A stretch of DNA of 64,000 nucleotides from Pseudomonas sp. ok272 (GTDB taxonomy: Bacteria > Pseudomonadota > Gammaproteobacteria > Pseudomonadales > Pseudomonadaceae): positions 14,247 to 78,246 of the forward strand of contig NZ_FOCB01000002.1 of assembly GCF_900109995.1 (NCBI RefSeq), read 5' to 3'. Under the pieces are notes generated by a model, which did not search any database, was not told the DNA's origin, and saw only the letters and a program-made list of their open reading frames with translations. The translations under genes and the position numbers were made by a program. Within the stretch, counting starts at the first letter, position 1. Every line of letters starts with the position of its first letter. This document shows positions 38,872 through 46,556 of the stretch, one piece after another.

Positions 38872-39927
38872 TTAGTTCTGCGCGGCCATGATTTCGGTCA
38901 CGGCGCGGGTGTAGGCCTTTTGCGTGGGGCCACCGAGGTCGCGCAACTGTTCCATCTTCAGCAAGTCGGCCGGAGCGATGGTCAGGTTGGGATACTGTTT
39001 GAGCAACTCAGGCGACAAACCGGCCATGGCTGCCTGGTTCGGGACTTTGTAGAGGATGTTCTCGGCCACCCAGGCGTGGTTGGCCTTGTCCAGCATGAAG
39101 TTGACGAACTTGAACGCCTCGTCCTGATGCTTGGAACCCTTGAGCACCACCATGGTGTCGACCCACAGGTCGGAACCTTCCTTGGGCACCACGAACTTGA
39201 TCGCCGCGTTGGCCTGGGTGCCGTAGTTGCACCAGCCGTCCCACGCATGGGCCATCAGCGATTCGCCGGAGGCGAGCTTGGAGTAGAAGGTGGTGTCGTC
39301 GAACGCCAGGATGCGTTTCTTGGTGGCGATCAGTTGGTCGCGTACCGCGGCGATGTGACTGGTGTCGGCATCGTTGACCGACCAGCCTTTGGCGAGGAAG
39401 CCGGCACCGAGCATCCAGCGGTCGGTGGCCAGCATCGTCACCTTGCCCTTGAGGGCATCGCTGGGGTTGAGCAACTCATTCCAACTGCTGGGCGCCGGGT
39501 TGACCTTGTCGGACCGGTAGCAGATACCGGTCGTGCCCCAGGTGTACGGCACCGAGAAATGGTTGCCCGGGTCATATTCCAGTTGCGAGGCTTGGGGGTA
39601 GAGGTTTTTCAGGTTGGGGACTTTGACCGGATCGATGTCCGCCAAAAGCCCCTGCTTGTGCAGGATCTCGGCGAAGGGCGAGGACACGAAGACCACGTCG
39701 TAGCCTTCCCCACCGTTGGCCATGAGCTTGCCCATGATTTCTTCGTTGGTCGCGTGCAAGGCCTTGTCGACCTTGACGCCACTGGCGGCGTTGAACTTGT
39801 CCAGCGCATCCGGGGCCATGTAGCCGTCCCAGATCGAGATGACCATGTCCTTGGCGCTGGCAGCCGAAGCGGCGAACCCGATGGAAACGGCCAGACTGGC
39901 GCAAACCAGGTGTTTCAGCTTTCTCAT
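38872..39927 (-). CDS. Polyamine-type ABC substrate-binding protein, PotD/PotF-like
   Basis: This 351-aa periplasmic binding protein has a signal peptide ending near ASA-KD (about residue 25). Family segments include ISIWDGYMAPDALDKFN at the mature start, GYDVVFVSSPFAE, PYTWGTTGICYR and MLATDRWMLGAGFLAKG. In PotD/PotF the mature start reads YNWxDY. Here it is IWDGYM, so one aromatic wall of the pocket differs and the ligand may not be a simple polyamine. The ATG at 39927 has AGGTGA upstream; a GTG at 39936 lies inside that site. It is the first gene of the nine-gene operon. Confidence 0.9.
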   Translation of the reverse strand: MRKLKHLVCASLAVSIGFAASAASAKDMVISIWDGYMAPDALDKFNAASGVKVDKALHATNEEIMGKLMANGGEGYDVVFVSSPFAEILHKQGLLADIDPVKVPNLKNLYPQASQLEYDPGNHFSVPYTWGTTGICYRSDKVNPAPSSWNELLNPSDALKGKVTMLATDRWMLGAGFLAKGWSVNDADTSHIAAVRDQLIATKKRILAFDDTTFYSKLASGESLMAHAWDGWCNYGTQANAAIKFVVPKEGSDLWVDTMVVLKGSKHQDEAFKFVNFMLDKANHAWVAENILYKVPNQAAMAGLSPELLKQYPNLTIAPADLLKMEQLRDLGGPTQKAYTRAVTEIMAAQN

Positions 39928-40000
39928 AATGCTCACCTAACGATTGTTATTGTTGTGTTCGAAGGCAGTGCGGCAAAAAATAAGAAACGATTTGATATGT

Positions 40001-40028
40001 TTTTTTTTAGAAATTAGGACCAGCATGG
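40001..40028. promoter_or_regulatory. Shared upstream motif, site 1
   Basis: A run of eight T followed by AGAAATTAGGACCAGCATGG lies in the divergent promoter region between the importer operon and the GntR gene. Nearly the same string occurs at 41086-41112 before the second glycosyltransferase. A related AAATAAGA box lies at 39978-39985. These are candidates for the binding site of the GntR-type regulator. Confidence 0.45.
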
Positions 40029-40092
40029 GTGGACTGTCAATGGTTTTCTTGAGCCCGCCTGGCGACCCGCTCGACCCCATGGCATAAGATCA

Positions 40093-41064
40093 GTGCCTGC
40101 CCAAGCAAAGAACCTAAGTGAGAACAATAACTTGAGCCCGACACCTGCGAAAAAGCCGCGCACCAACCATCTGGAACTGGCCCGTCGAATTCTTGAGCAC
40201 ACTCGGGAAATGGGCCTCGCGGCGGGCGAACCGGTCTCCGAACAGGCGCTGGCGCGAACGTTCCTGGTGTCCCGCACGCTGGTGCGCGCCGCGCTCAACG
40301 TCCTGCTCGAAGAGCACCTGCTCAGCCATGAGGCCGGCAAGGGTTATCGACTGGCCACCCCGCCTGCCGGGCAAGTACCGGGCAGCGCCCTGCCCCAGGC
40401 CGCCGAGGAAGAGCTGGCAACCTCCGTGCTGCGCGACCGCATGGCCGGGCGCCTGGGCGACAGCATCAGCATCAGCGAACTGATGCGCCGCTACGACATC
40501 AGCCGCCCGGCCGCGCAGAAGGCGTTGACGCAACTCAGCGAAAGCCAGGCCATCGAGCGTGGCCCTGGCCAGTCCTGGCTGTTCCGTCCGTCGCTGAACA
40601 GCTTGGCGGCCCTGGATGAAAGCCTCAAGTTTCGCCTGGTGCTGGAGCCCGAAGCCCTGCTCTGTCCGAACTTCAACGCCGACCCGCACCGCCTGACGTT
40701 GCTGCGCACTGCCACCGAAGCACTGCTCGGCCAACGGGAGGAGGACTTCGACGTCGGGCAGTTTCGCGAGCTGGACATCAGCTTCCATGAACTGATCGGG
40801 CAAAGCTGCGGCAACCGTTTCATCAGCACCGCCCTGCTCCAGCATCAAAGCCTGCGCCGCCTGCCGAACCTGCTGCCGAGCGTCAGCGTGCACCGCCTGC
40901 AAGAAGCACTGCGCGAGCACCTGCACATCATCGCGCAGATCGAACGCGGGCAAATGGAGATCGCCGCCGACCTGCTGCGCCTGCACCTGCGCCTGTCAGC
41001 CGCCACACGCCCGCAAACCGCCAACCGGGGCATCCCGCAACGCCAGCCCTACGGCCGGGTTTGA
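40093..41064 (+). CDS. GntR/FCD-type regulator with two winged-helix domains
   Basis: This 323-aa protein has a first GntR-like winged helix at about 25-90 (LELARRILEHTREMG, SEQALARTFLVSRTLVRAALNVL), a second winged-helix-like segment at about 105-160 (DSISISELMRRYDISRPAAQKAL) and an all-helical FCD effector domain at about 165-300. The FCD metal/ligand pattern is ELDISFHELIG plus HLHIIAQIERG. Ordinary FadR/FCD proteins have one winged helix and about 230 residues, so this is longer by a domain. The start is uncertain: GTG at 40093 or TTG at 40132. It sits between the two divergent units of the glycosyltransferase cluster and probably controls both. Confidence 0.83.
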   Translation: MPAQAKNLSENNNLSPTPAKKPRTNHLELARRILEHTREMGLAAGEPVSEQALARTFLVSRTLVRAALNVLLEEHLLSHEAGKGYRLATPPAGQVPGSALPQAAEEELATSVLRDRMAGRLGDSISISELMRRYDISRPAAQKALTQLSESQAIERGPGQSWLFRPSLNSLAALDESLKFRLVLEPEALLCPNFNADPHRLTLLRTATEALLGQREEDFDVGQFRELDISFHELIGQSCGNRFISTALLQHQSLRRLPNLLPSVSVHRLQEALREHLHIIAQIERGQMEIAADLLRLHLRLSAATRPQTANRGIPQRQPYGRV

Positions 41065-41085
41065 CCCCGGTAAAAATTGTGGTGC

Positions 41086-41112
41086 TTTTTTTTAGGAAAT
41101 AAGACAGCATCG
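41086..41112. promoter_or_regulatory. Shared upstream motif, site 2
   Basis: Eight T followed by AGGAAATAAGACAGCATCG matches site 1 (40001-40028) over about 24 of 28 positions allowing two single-base gaps. It lies about 55 bp before the second glycosyltransferase ATG. Confidence 0.45.
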
Positions 41113-41163
41113 AAAACACCTTCAAGAAAGGCGGGGTCCACCCGCTACAGGCGGTCCCTAGCC

Positions 41164-42447
41164 ATGCACAAAGAGAAACTGATCGCCCTGTTCCCCGAAG
41201 CCAGCTTTGGCGCGGCCTTGAACTGTATTGGGATTGCTCAGGCGTTGCGTGAGCTGGGTGCAAAACCGGTGTTCATCTGCCATGGACACTTCCAGGGGAT
41301 TTTCGCCGAGTACGGCTTTGCCGAGTACCCGATCCCCCTGGTCAACCCGCTGTCGGCAGCCGAACAGCAGCATTACTGGGAGCGCTTCATCGAGCGCAAC
41401 ATTCCCTACTTCGACCAGACCCCGCTGGAACAGATCGACAGCTACGTCGCGCCGGCATGGGAAGCCATCATCGACACCGCCATCGAGGCGGAAAAGCCCT
41501 TGCAGCAGTTGCTGGCACGGCTCAAGCCGGACGTCATCGTGCTCGACAACGTGGTGCTGTTCCCGGCCATCGTCAATGCCGGGTGCCCATGGGTGCGGAT
41601 GGTGTCCTGTGCCGAGACCGAACTGCCCGACCCTGCGGTGCCGCCCTACCTGTCCGGCTGCCGCAGCACCGACACGGCGGCGCGCCAGGCCTTTGTCGAG
41701 CACTACCAGGGCGCCGTGGCCCATGCCCATGAACGTTTCTCGCGGTTCCTCGCCAGCCATCACACCGCGCCCTGCCCGCCGGGCCAGTTCCTGGTGGATT
41801 CGCCCTGGCTCAACCTGTTGCTGTCGCCGACCCCGGTGCGCTATGAGCGCGAGCAACCGCTGGACCCACAACGCTACGTCTACCTCGACGGTTGTGTGCG
41901 CCGCGAAGCGCCGTACCGGGTCCCCGATTTCCCCCGGCACAACGATGCGCCGCTGATCTACGTCAGCTTCGGCAGCCTCGGCGCGGCCGACACCGAGATG
42001 ATCAAGCGCCTGATCAGCACCCTGGACACCTTGCCCTATCGGTTCCTGGTCAACGTCGGTGCCTACCGCGAGACCTACACCACGGTGCCCGACAACGTCT
42101 ATCTGGACAGTTGGTTCCCGCAGCCTGCGGTGCTCAAGCAATGCCAGTTGTTCATCCATCACGGCGGCAACAACAGCTTTTGCGAAGCCCTGTTCTTCGG
42201 CTTGCCCTCGGTGATCATCCCTTACTGCTGGGACGGCCACGACAACGCCATGCGCGGTGAAGAAACCGGCGTCGGACGCTACCTGCCGCGCTTCGCCGAG
42301 CCCCTGGCCGCCCTGCCCGACGCCCTTGCCCAGTTACTGGCTGACGGCGCCATGCACCAACGCCTGGCCGCGATCAGCGCGGCAATGCAAGCCACCCGTG
42401 GCACCGAGATCGCCGCACGGGCGATTCTGGACTTGCCCACCCCCTAG
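41164..42447 (+). CDS. GT-B glycosyltransferase, UGT/MGT-like (family 1), copy 2
   Basis: This 427-aa protein is the same length as the protein at 34739-36022 and clearly paralogous: KLIALFPEASFGAALNCIGIAQA at the N-terminus, SWFPQPAVLKQ, IHHGGNNSFCEALFFG and CWDGHDNAMRGEE in the donor domain. The usual catalytic His position is Ala here. Both paralogues keep the LDNVVLFPAI/VDNVILFPAI segment that would hold the partner Asp of the His-Asp dyad. The ATG at 41164 has AGGCGG upstream. It is the first gene of the plus-strand unit. Two such enzymes in one catabolic-looking cluster suggest two transfer steps or a heterodimer. Confidence 0.88.
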   Translation: MHKEKLIALFPEASFGAALNCIGIAQALRELGAKPVFICHGHFQGIFAEYGFAEYPIPLVNPLSAAEQQHYWERFIERNIPYFDQTPLEQIDSYVAPAWEAIIDTAIEAEKPLQQLLARLKPDVIVLDNVVLFPAIVNAGCPWVRMVSCAETELPDPAVPPYLSGCRSTDTAARQAFVEHYQGAVAHAHERFSRFLASHHTAPCPPGQFLVDSPWLNLLLSPTPVRYEREQPLDPQRYVYLDGCVRREAPYRVPDFPRHNDAPLIYVSFGSLGAADTEMIKRLISTLDTLPYRFLVNVGAYRETYTTVPDNVYLDSWFPQPAVLKQCQLFIHHGGNNSFCEALFFGLPSVIIPYCWDGHDNAMRGEETGVGRYLPRFAEPLAALPDALAQLLADGAMHQRLAAISAAMQATRGTEIAARAILDLPTP

Positions 42448-42475
42448 TCAGTGACCCCAGAGCACGGAACGCGCC

Positions 42476-43870
42476 ATGACGTCATCAGCCCTCGAAAGCC
42501 TCAAGCACACAATCCCCAGGCCGTTTTGGCTGGACACCGATCCCCCCGGCCCCAGCCGCGAGCGACAGATCGGTGAGATCAGCGCAGACCTGGTGATTGT
42601 CGGCGGCGGATTCGTCGGGCTCTGGACGGCCTTGCTCGCCCGCCAGCGTACGCCCGATGCGCGGATCGTCCTGCTGGAAGCGCGCACCTGCGGCACCTCG
42701 GCCAGCGGTCGCAGTGGCGGGTTTTGCGCGCCAAGCATTTCCCATGGCGTGTCCAACGCCATGAAGCGCTGGCCCAAGGAAGCCGAGCAACTGATCCAAC
42801 TCGGACGCGCCAACCTCAACGACCTGCAACTGGACCTCCAGCGCCTAAGCCTGGAGGTGGAATTCGAGCGCAGCGGCAAGCTCAACGTGGCCAGCACCCC
42901 GTGGCAGATCGAAGGCCTACGGGCGCTGGAGCACAAGTACCAGCGCATGGGCATCGACTGCACCTTCCTGGAAGGGGCTGCGCTCAAGCACTACCTTGAC
43001 TCGCCGCTGTACAGCGCCGGGCTGTTCGAACCCAACTACGCACTGTTGAACCCGGCCAAAATGGTCCGCGAGTTACGTCGCGCCTGTCTCGAACAGGGTA
43101 TCGAGCTGTACGAGCACTCGCCGGTTGAAAGCCTGCAAGCCCAGAGCGATCACCTGTTGCTGCACACCGGCTACGGCAGTGTGCGGGCGGCCAAGGTCGC
43201 GTTGGCCACCAACGTCTTTCCCTCGTTGCTGCCGCAGCTGCGCTCAACCGTGATCCCGATCTACGACTATGCGCTGACGACCGAGCCCCTGACACCTGAG
43301 CAACTGCGCGCCATCGGCTGGGAAAAGCGCTACGGCATTGCCGACTCCGGCAACCAGTTCCATTACCTGCGCAAGACCGCCGACAACCGCATCCTGTGGG
43401 GCGGGTTCGATGCGATCTATCCCTTTGCCAGCAAGCTCGACGAGGGCCTGACCCAGCGCCCGGAAACCTTCGTGCGCCTGGCCGAGCAGTTCCAGCAGAC
43501 CTTCCCGCAACTGGACAATGTGGCGTTCAGTCACGCCTGGGGCGGCATCATCGACTCCTCCGCACGCACCACGATGTTCACCGGCAGCACCCACGATCAC
43601 CGGGTGGCGTACGCCATGGGCTTCACCGGCCAGGGCATCAGCGCCAGCCGTTTTGCCGCCGCCACTATGCTCGACCTGCTGGCAGGCCAGGACACCCACC
43701 GCACCCGCCTGAAGATGCTCAGTCGCGCCCCGGTGCGGTTTCCACCGGAGCCGTTGCGCTTTATCGGCGTCAGCCTGGCGCAGCGCGGCCTGGCCCACGA
43801 AGACCAGACGGGCCAGCGCGGTGTATTTCTCAAAGCCCTCGATGCCTTTGGCGTCGGTTTCGATTCCTGA
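42476..43870 (+). CDS. FAD-dependent oxidoreductase, DAO family (amine/amino-acid oxidase type)
   Basis: This 464-aa flavoprotein has the dinucleotide motif LVIVGGGFVGLWTALLARQR near residues 39-58. The flavin segment GTSASGRSGGFCAPSISHG lies near 74-92 and the C-terminal FAD contact YAMGFTGQGISASRFAAA near 380-397. It resembles glycine/sarcosine oxidases and gamma-glutamylputrescine oxidase. It would oxidise an amine to an imine and then an aldehyde, which fits with the aldehyde dehydrogenase in the divergent operon. The gene starts 28 bp after the glycosyltransferase stop and is followed 34 bp later by a cupin. Confidence 0.88.
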   Translation: MTSSALESLKHTIPRPFWLDTDPPGPSRERQIGEISADLVIVGGGFVGLWTALLARQRTPDARIVLLEARTCGTSASGRSGGFCAPSISHGVSNAMKRWPKEAEQLIQLGRANLNDLQLDLQRLSLEVEFERSGKLNVASTPWQIEGLRALEHKYQRMGIDCTFLEGAALKHYLDSPLYSAGLFEPNYALLNPAKMVRELRRACLEQGIELYEHSPVESLQAQSDHLLLHTGYGSVRAAKVALATNVFPSLLPQLRSTVIPIYDYALTTEPLTPEQLRAIGWEKRYGIADSGNQFHYLRKTADNRILWGGFDAIYPFASKLDEGLTQRPETFVRLAEQFQQTFPQLDNVAFSHAWGGIIDSSARTTMFTGSTHDHRVAYAMGFTGQGISASRFAAATMLDLLAGQDTHRTRLKMLSRAPVRFPPEPLRFIGVSLAQRGLAHEDQTGQRGVFLKALDAFGVGFDS

Positions 43871-43904
43871 GCGGCCCACCCGCCGCCAGAACCAGGAGTG
43901 CCCC

Positions 43905-44267
43905 ATGACGCTTAAAAAACCCGCCTTTGTCACTGACTTCGCCACCCAACCGACCAAGGCCCTGATCCACGAAATCAGCGACCCGCAGATCGTCGACGCT
44001 CCGTACCAGAGCATCACTTGGCGCCACTTCAGCAACGAGGACAAACACCTCACCGCCGGCATCTGGGAAGCCGGTCCGCACAAGGAGCGGTGCAGCTGCG
44101 ACTACGACGAACTGTGCCACCTGCTCGAAGGTCGGGTGCGCCTGACCGACAGCGAAGGCAACAGCAGCACCTTCGAAGCCGGCAGCACCTTCGTGGTGGC
44201 TGCCGGCTTCAAGGGCACCTGGGAAAACCTCACCGAGGTGCGCAAGGTCTACGCGATCTTGCGCTAG
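43905..44267 (+). CDS. EutQ-like cupin (DUF861/cupin_3), copy 3
   Basis: This 120-aa third paralogue has its core at DYDELCHLLEGRVRLTDSEGNSSTF, followed by AAGFKGTWENLTEVRKVYAI. It shares the DE-x-C-H-x-x-x-G-R motif and C-terminal RKVYAI/KKVYMI/RNVYML ending with the other two. AGGAG lies six bases before the ATG. It is the last gene of the plus-strand unit and ends 9 bp from the convergent helicase gene. Function unknown. Confidence 0.87.
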   Translation: MTLKKPAFVTDFATQPTKALIHEISDPQIVDAPYQSITWRHFSNEDKHLTAGIWEAGPHKERCSCDYDELCHLLEGRVRLTDSEGNSSTFEAGSTFVVAAGFKGTWENLTEVRKVYAILR

Positions 44268-44276
44268 CGGCCAGCG

Positions 44277-46556
44277 TCAGGCGCGCCCCTCGACCGCCCA
44301 CCAGCGCGGCAGCAACTGCTGGACCTTGTGCTCGCCAAAGCGGTCGTCGATCAACATCACCACGCCCGAATCGTGCTGGGTGCGAATCACCCGGCCTGCG
44401 GCCTGCACCACCTTTTGCACGCCGGGGAACAAGTAGGTGTAGTCATAGCCATCACCAAAGAGGGCAGCCATGCGCTGCTTCAACTGTTCATTGACGGGGT
44501 TCAGTTGCGCCAGGCCCAGGGTGGCGATGAAGGCCCCAATCAGGCGTGAGCCGGGCAAGTCGATGCCTTCGCCAAACGCCCCGCCCAGGACCGCAAAGCC
44601 GATGCCCTGGCTGGTCGCGGTGAACTGGTCGAGAAACGCCTGGCGCCGGGTTTCGTCCATGCCACGGGACTGCGACCACAGGTTGATCTGCGGGTGGCGC
44701 TCGGCCAACAGCTGCGCCACGTGCTGCAAGTAATCGAAGCTGCTGAAAAACGCCAGGTAGTTGCCGGGACGCTCGCTGAACTGGCGGGCCATCAACTCGA
44801 CAATCGGTGCCAGCGAGGCCTGGCGGTGCACGAAGCGGGTGGAGATCTGGCTGACGATCCGCACCGCCAGTTGCTCGGCACGAAACGGCGACTCGACGTC
44901 GATCCACACGGTGTTCGTGGGTAAGCCAAGCAAGTCGGCGTAGTAGCGCCGCGGGCTCAAGGTGGCGGAGAACATCACCACGCTACGGGCCGCCGTCAGC
45001 CGCGGCCCGATAAACCCGGCCGGCACCGCGTTGCGCAGGCACAGTTGCGACAGGCTGCGCTTGGCACCCAGCTCGCGCTTGCTGATGTCGAACAGGAACT
45101 GCTCGTCGAACAACTCGACCACCCGGCTGAACTGCAAGGCGTCGAAGTAGAAGCGCTGCAACTCGCCATCCAGCCCTTGGGGGTGGTCGTTGAGGTAGTC
45201 GCCGATGGCCGCGGTGCACGTCGACAATGCGTGCGCCAGGCCCTCCGGGACCTTGAGGTACGCCTGGTACGGTGAGGCTTGTTCCTTATGCAGTGCGTTC
45301 CAATGCCGGTTGAGCCGCTGCAAGGGGTTCTTCAGCACCTCAGGCGCGCTTTTGCGTACGGTGTTCAAGCTGGACTGGTCAAGGCTGGCGCTGTACATCT
45401 GGCGCCCGCGCTCCACCAGGTTGTGGGCTTCGTCCACCAACACCGTGACCTTCCACTGGTTGGCCTGGGCCAGGCCGAACAACAGCGCGCTGAAGTCGAA
45501 GTAGTAGTTGTAGTCGGCGACCACCACATCGGCCCAACGGGCCATTTCCTGGCTCAGGTAATACGGGCACACCTGATAGGCCAGGGCGATAGCGCGCAGG
45601 GCCGCCTGATCGAGCAGCGTCACCCGGCTGGCCGCCTCGCGCGCGGCCGGCAAGCGGTCGTAGAAACCCTTGGCCAATGGGCAGGACTCGCCATGGCAGG
45701 CCTTATCCAGGTACTCGCAGGTTTTGTCGCGAGCCACCATCTCCAGCACCCGCAGCGGTAACCCGGCGTGGCTATCGACGATCACCCGGGCGGCGTCCAG
45801 CGCCAACTTGCGTCCTGGGGTCTTGGCTGTGAGAAACAGCACCTTGTCCACCTGCTGCGGCGCCAGCGCCTTGAGCATCGGGAACAAGGTGCCCACGGTC
45901 TTGCCGATCCCCGTCGGGGCCTGGGCCATCAGGCAGCGCCCGGTGCTGGCGGCCTTGAACACCGACTCGGCGAGGTGGCGCTGCCCGGTGCGAAAGTCCG
46001 GATACGGGAAGCGCAGCCCCTGCGCCGCTTGATTGCGGGCGCTGCGATGGGCCATCTCCTGTTCGGCCCACTGCAGGAACAGCGCGCACTGCTCGCGGAA
46101 AAACCCCTCCAGCGCCGACGCATCCCAGGTCTCGACCAGGGTGGTTTCCTGTGCGCTGACGATGTCGAAGTACACCAGCGCCAGGTTGATCCGGGCCAGC
46201 CCGAGCTTCTGGCACATCAGCGCCCCGTAGAGCTTCGCCTGGGCCCAGTGCAGTTGCCGGTGATTGGCCGGTTGGTGGGCCAGATCGCCACGGTAGGTCT
46301 TGATTTCTTCGAGGCAGTTGCGATCCGGATCGTAGCCGTCCGCCCGTCCCCTGACGCTCAACTGCTGGTACTCGCCCTCCAGGGCCACCTCGTTCTGATA
46401 GGCCGGGTTGCGCCGCGAGGCCACGGTACGGTGGCCGGCGATCCCTTCCAGGGCGGTCGGCGACGGGGTGAAACGCAGGTCCAGGTCGCCGGCCTTGGCG
46501 GTGAACTCACACAGGGCGCGTACTGCGACGCTGTAACTCACGCGGGGTCTGCCCAT
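44277..46556 (-). CDS. XPD/DinG-type Fe-S DNA helicase with N-terminal PD-(D/E)XK-like domain
   Basis: This 759-aa superfamily 2 helicase has Walker A APTGIGKT (213-220), DEAH box VDEAHNL (374-380) and C-terminal motifs IDLPGSRLIGAFIATLG and QAAGRVIRTQHDSG. Four cysteines (280, 287, 292, 330) between Walker A and the DEAH box fit the XPD-type 4Fe-4S cluster. The first ~150 residues carry a RecB/Cas4-like nuclease pattern: RADGYD (D73), EEIKT (E84, K86) and HWAQAKLYG (Q106, Y110). That assignment is by eye. The ATG at 46556 overlaps the FAN1 gene by 19 bp. Together they form a repair operon, probably 5'-3' unwinding coupled to structure-specific cleavage. Confidence 0.88.
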   Translation of the reverse strand: MGRPRVSYSVAVRALCEFTAKAGDLDLRFTPSPTALEGIAGHRTVASRRNPAYQNEVALEGEYQQLSVRGRADGYDPDRNCLEEIKTYRGDLAHQPANHRQLHWAQAKLYGALMCQKLGLARINLALVYFDIVSAQETTLVETWDASALEGFFREQCALFLQWAEQEMAHRSARNQAAQGLRFPYPDFRTGQRHLAESVFKAASTGRCLMAQAPTGIGKTVGTLFPMLKALAPQQVDKVLFLTAKTPGRKLALDAARVIVDSHAGLPLRVLEMVARDKTCEYLDKACHGESCPLAKGFYDRLPAAREAASRVTLLDQAALRAIALAYQVCPYYLSQEMARWADVVVADYNYYFDFSALLFGLAQANQWKVTVLVDEAHNLVERGRQMYSASLDQSSLNTVRKSAPEVLKNPLQRLNRHWNALHKEQASPYQAYLKVPEGLAHALSTCTAAIGDYLNDHPQGLDGELQRFYFDALQFSRVVELFDEQFLFDISKRELGAKRSLSQLCLRNAVPAGFIGPRLTAARSVVMFSATLSPRRYYADLLGLPTNTVWIDVESPFRAEQLAVRIVSQISTRFVHRQASLAPIVELMARQFSERPGNYLAFFSSFDYLQHVAQLLAERHPQINLWSQSRGMDETRRQAFLDQFTATSQGIGFAVLGGAFGEGIDLPGSRLIGAFIATLGLAQLNPVNEQLKQRMAALFGDGYDYTYLFPGVQKVVQAAGRVIRTQHDSGVVMLIDDRFGEHKVQQLLPRWWAVEGRA

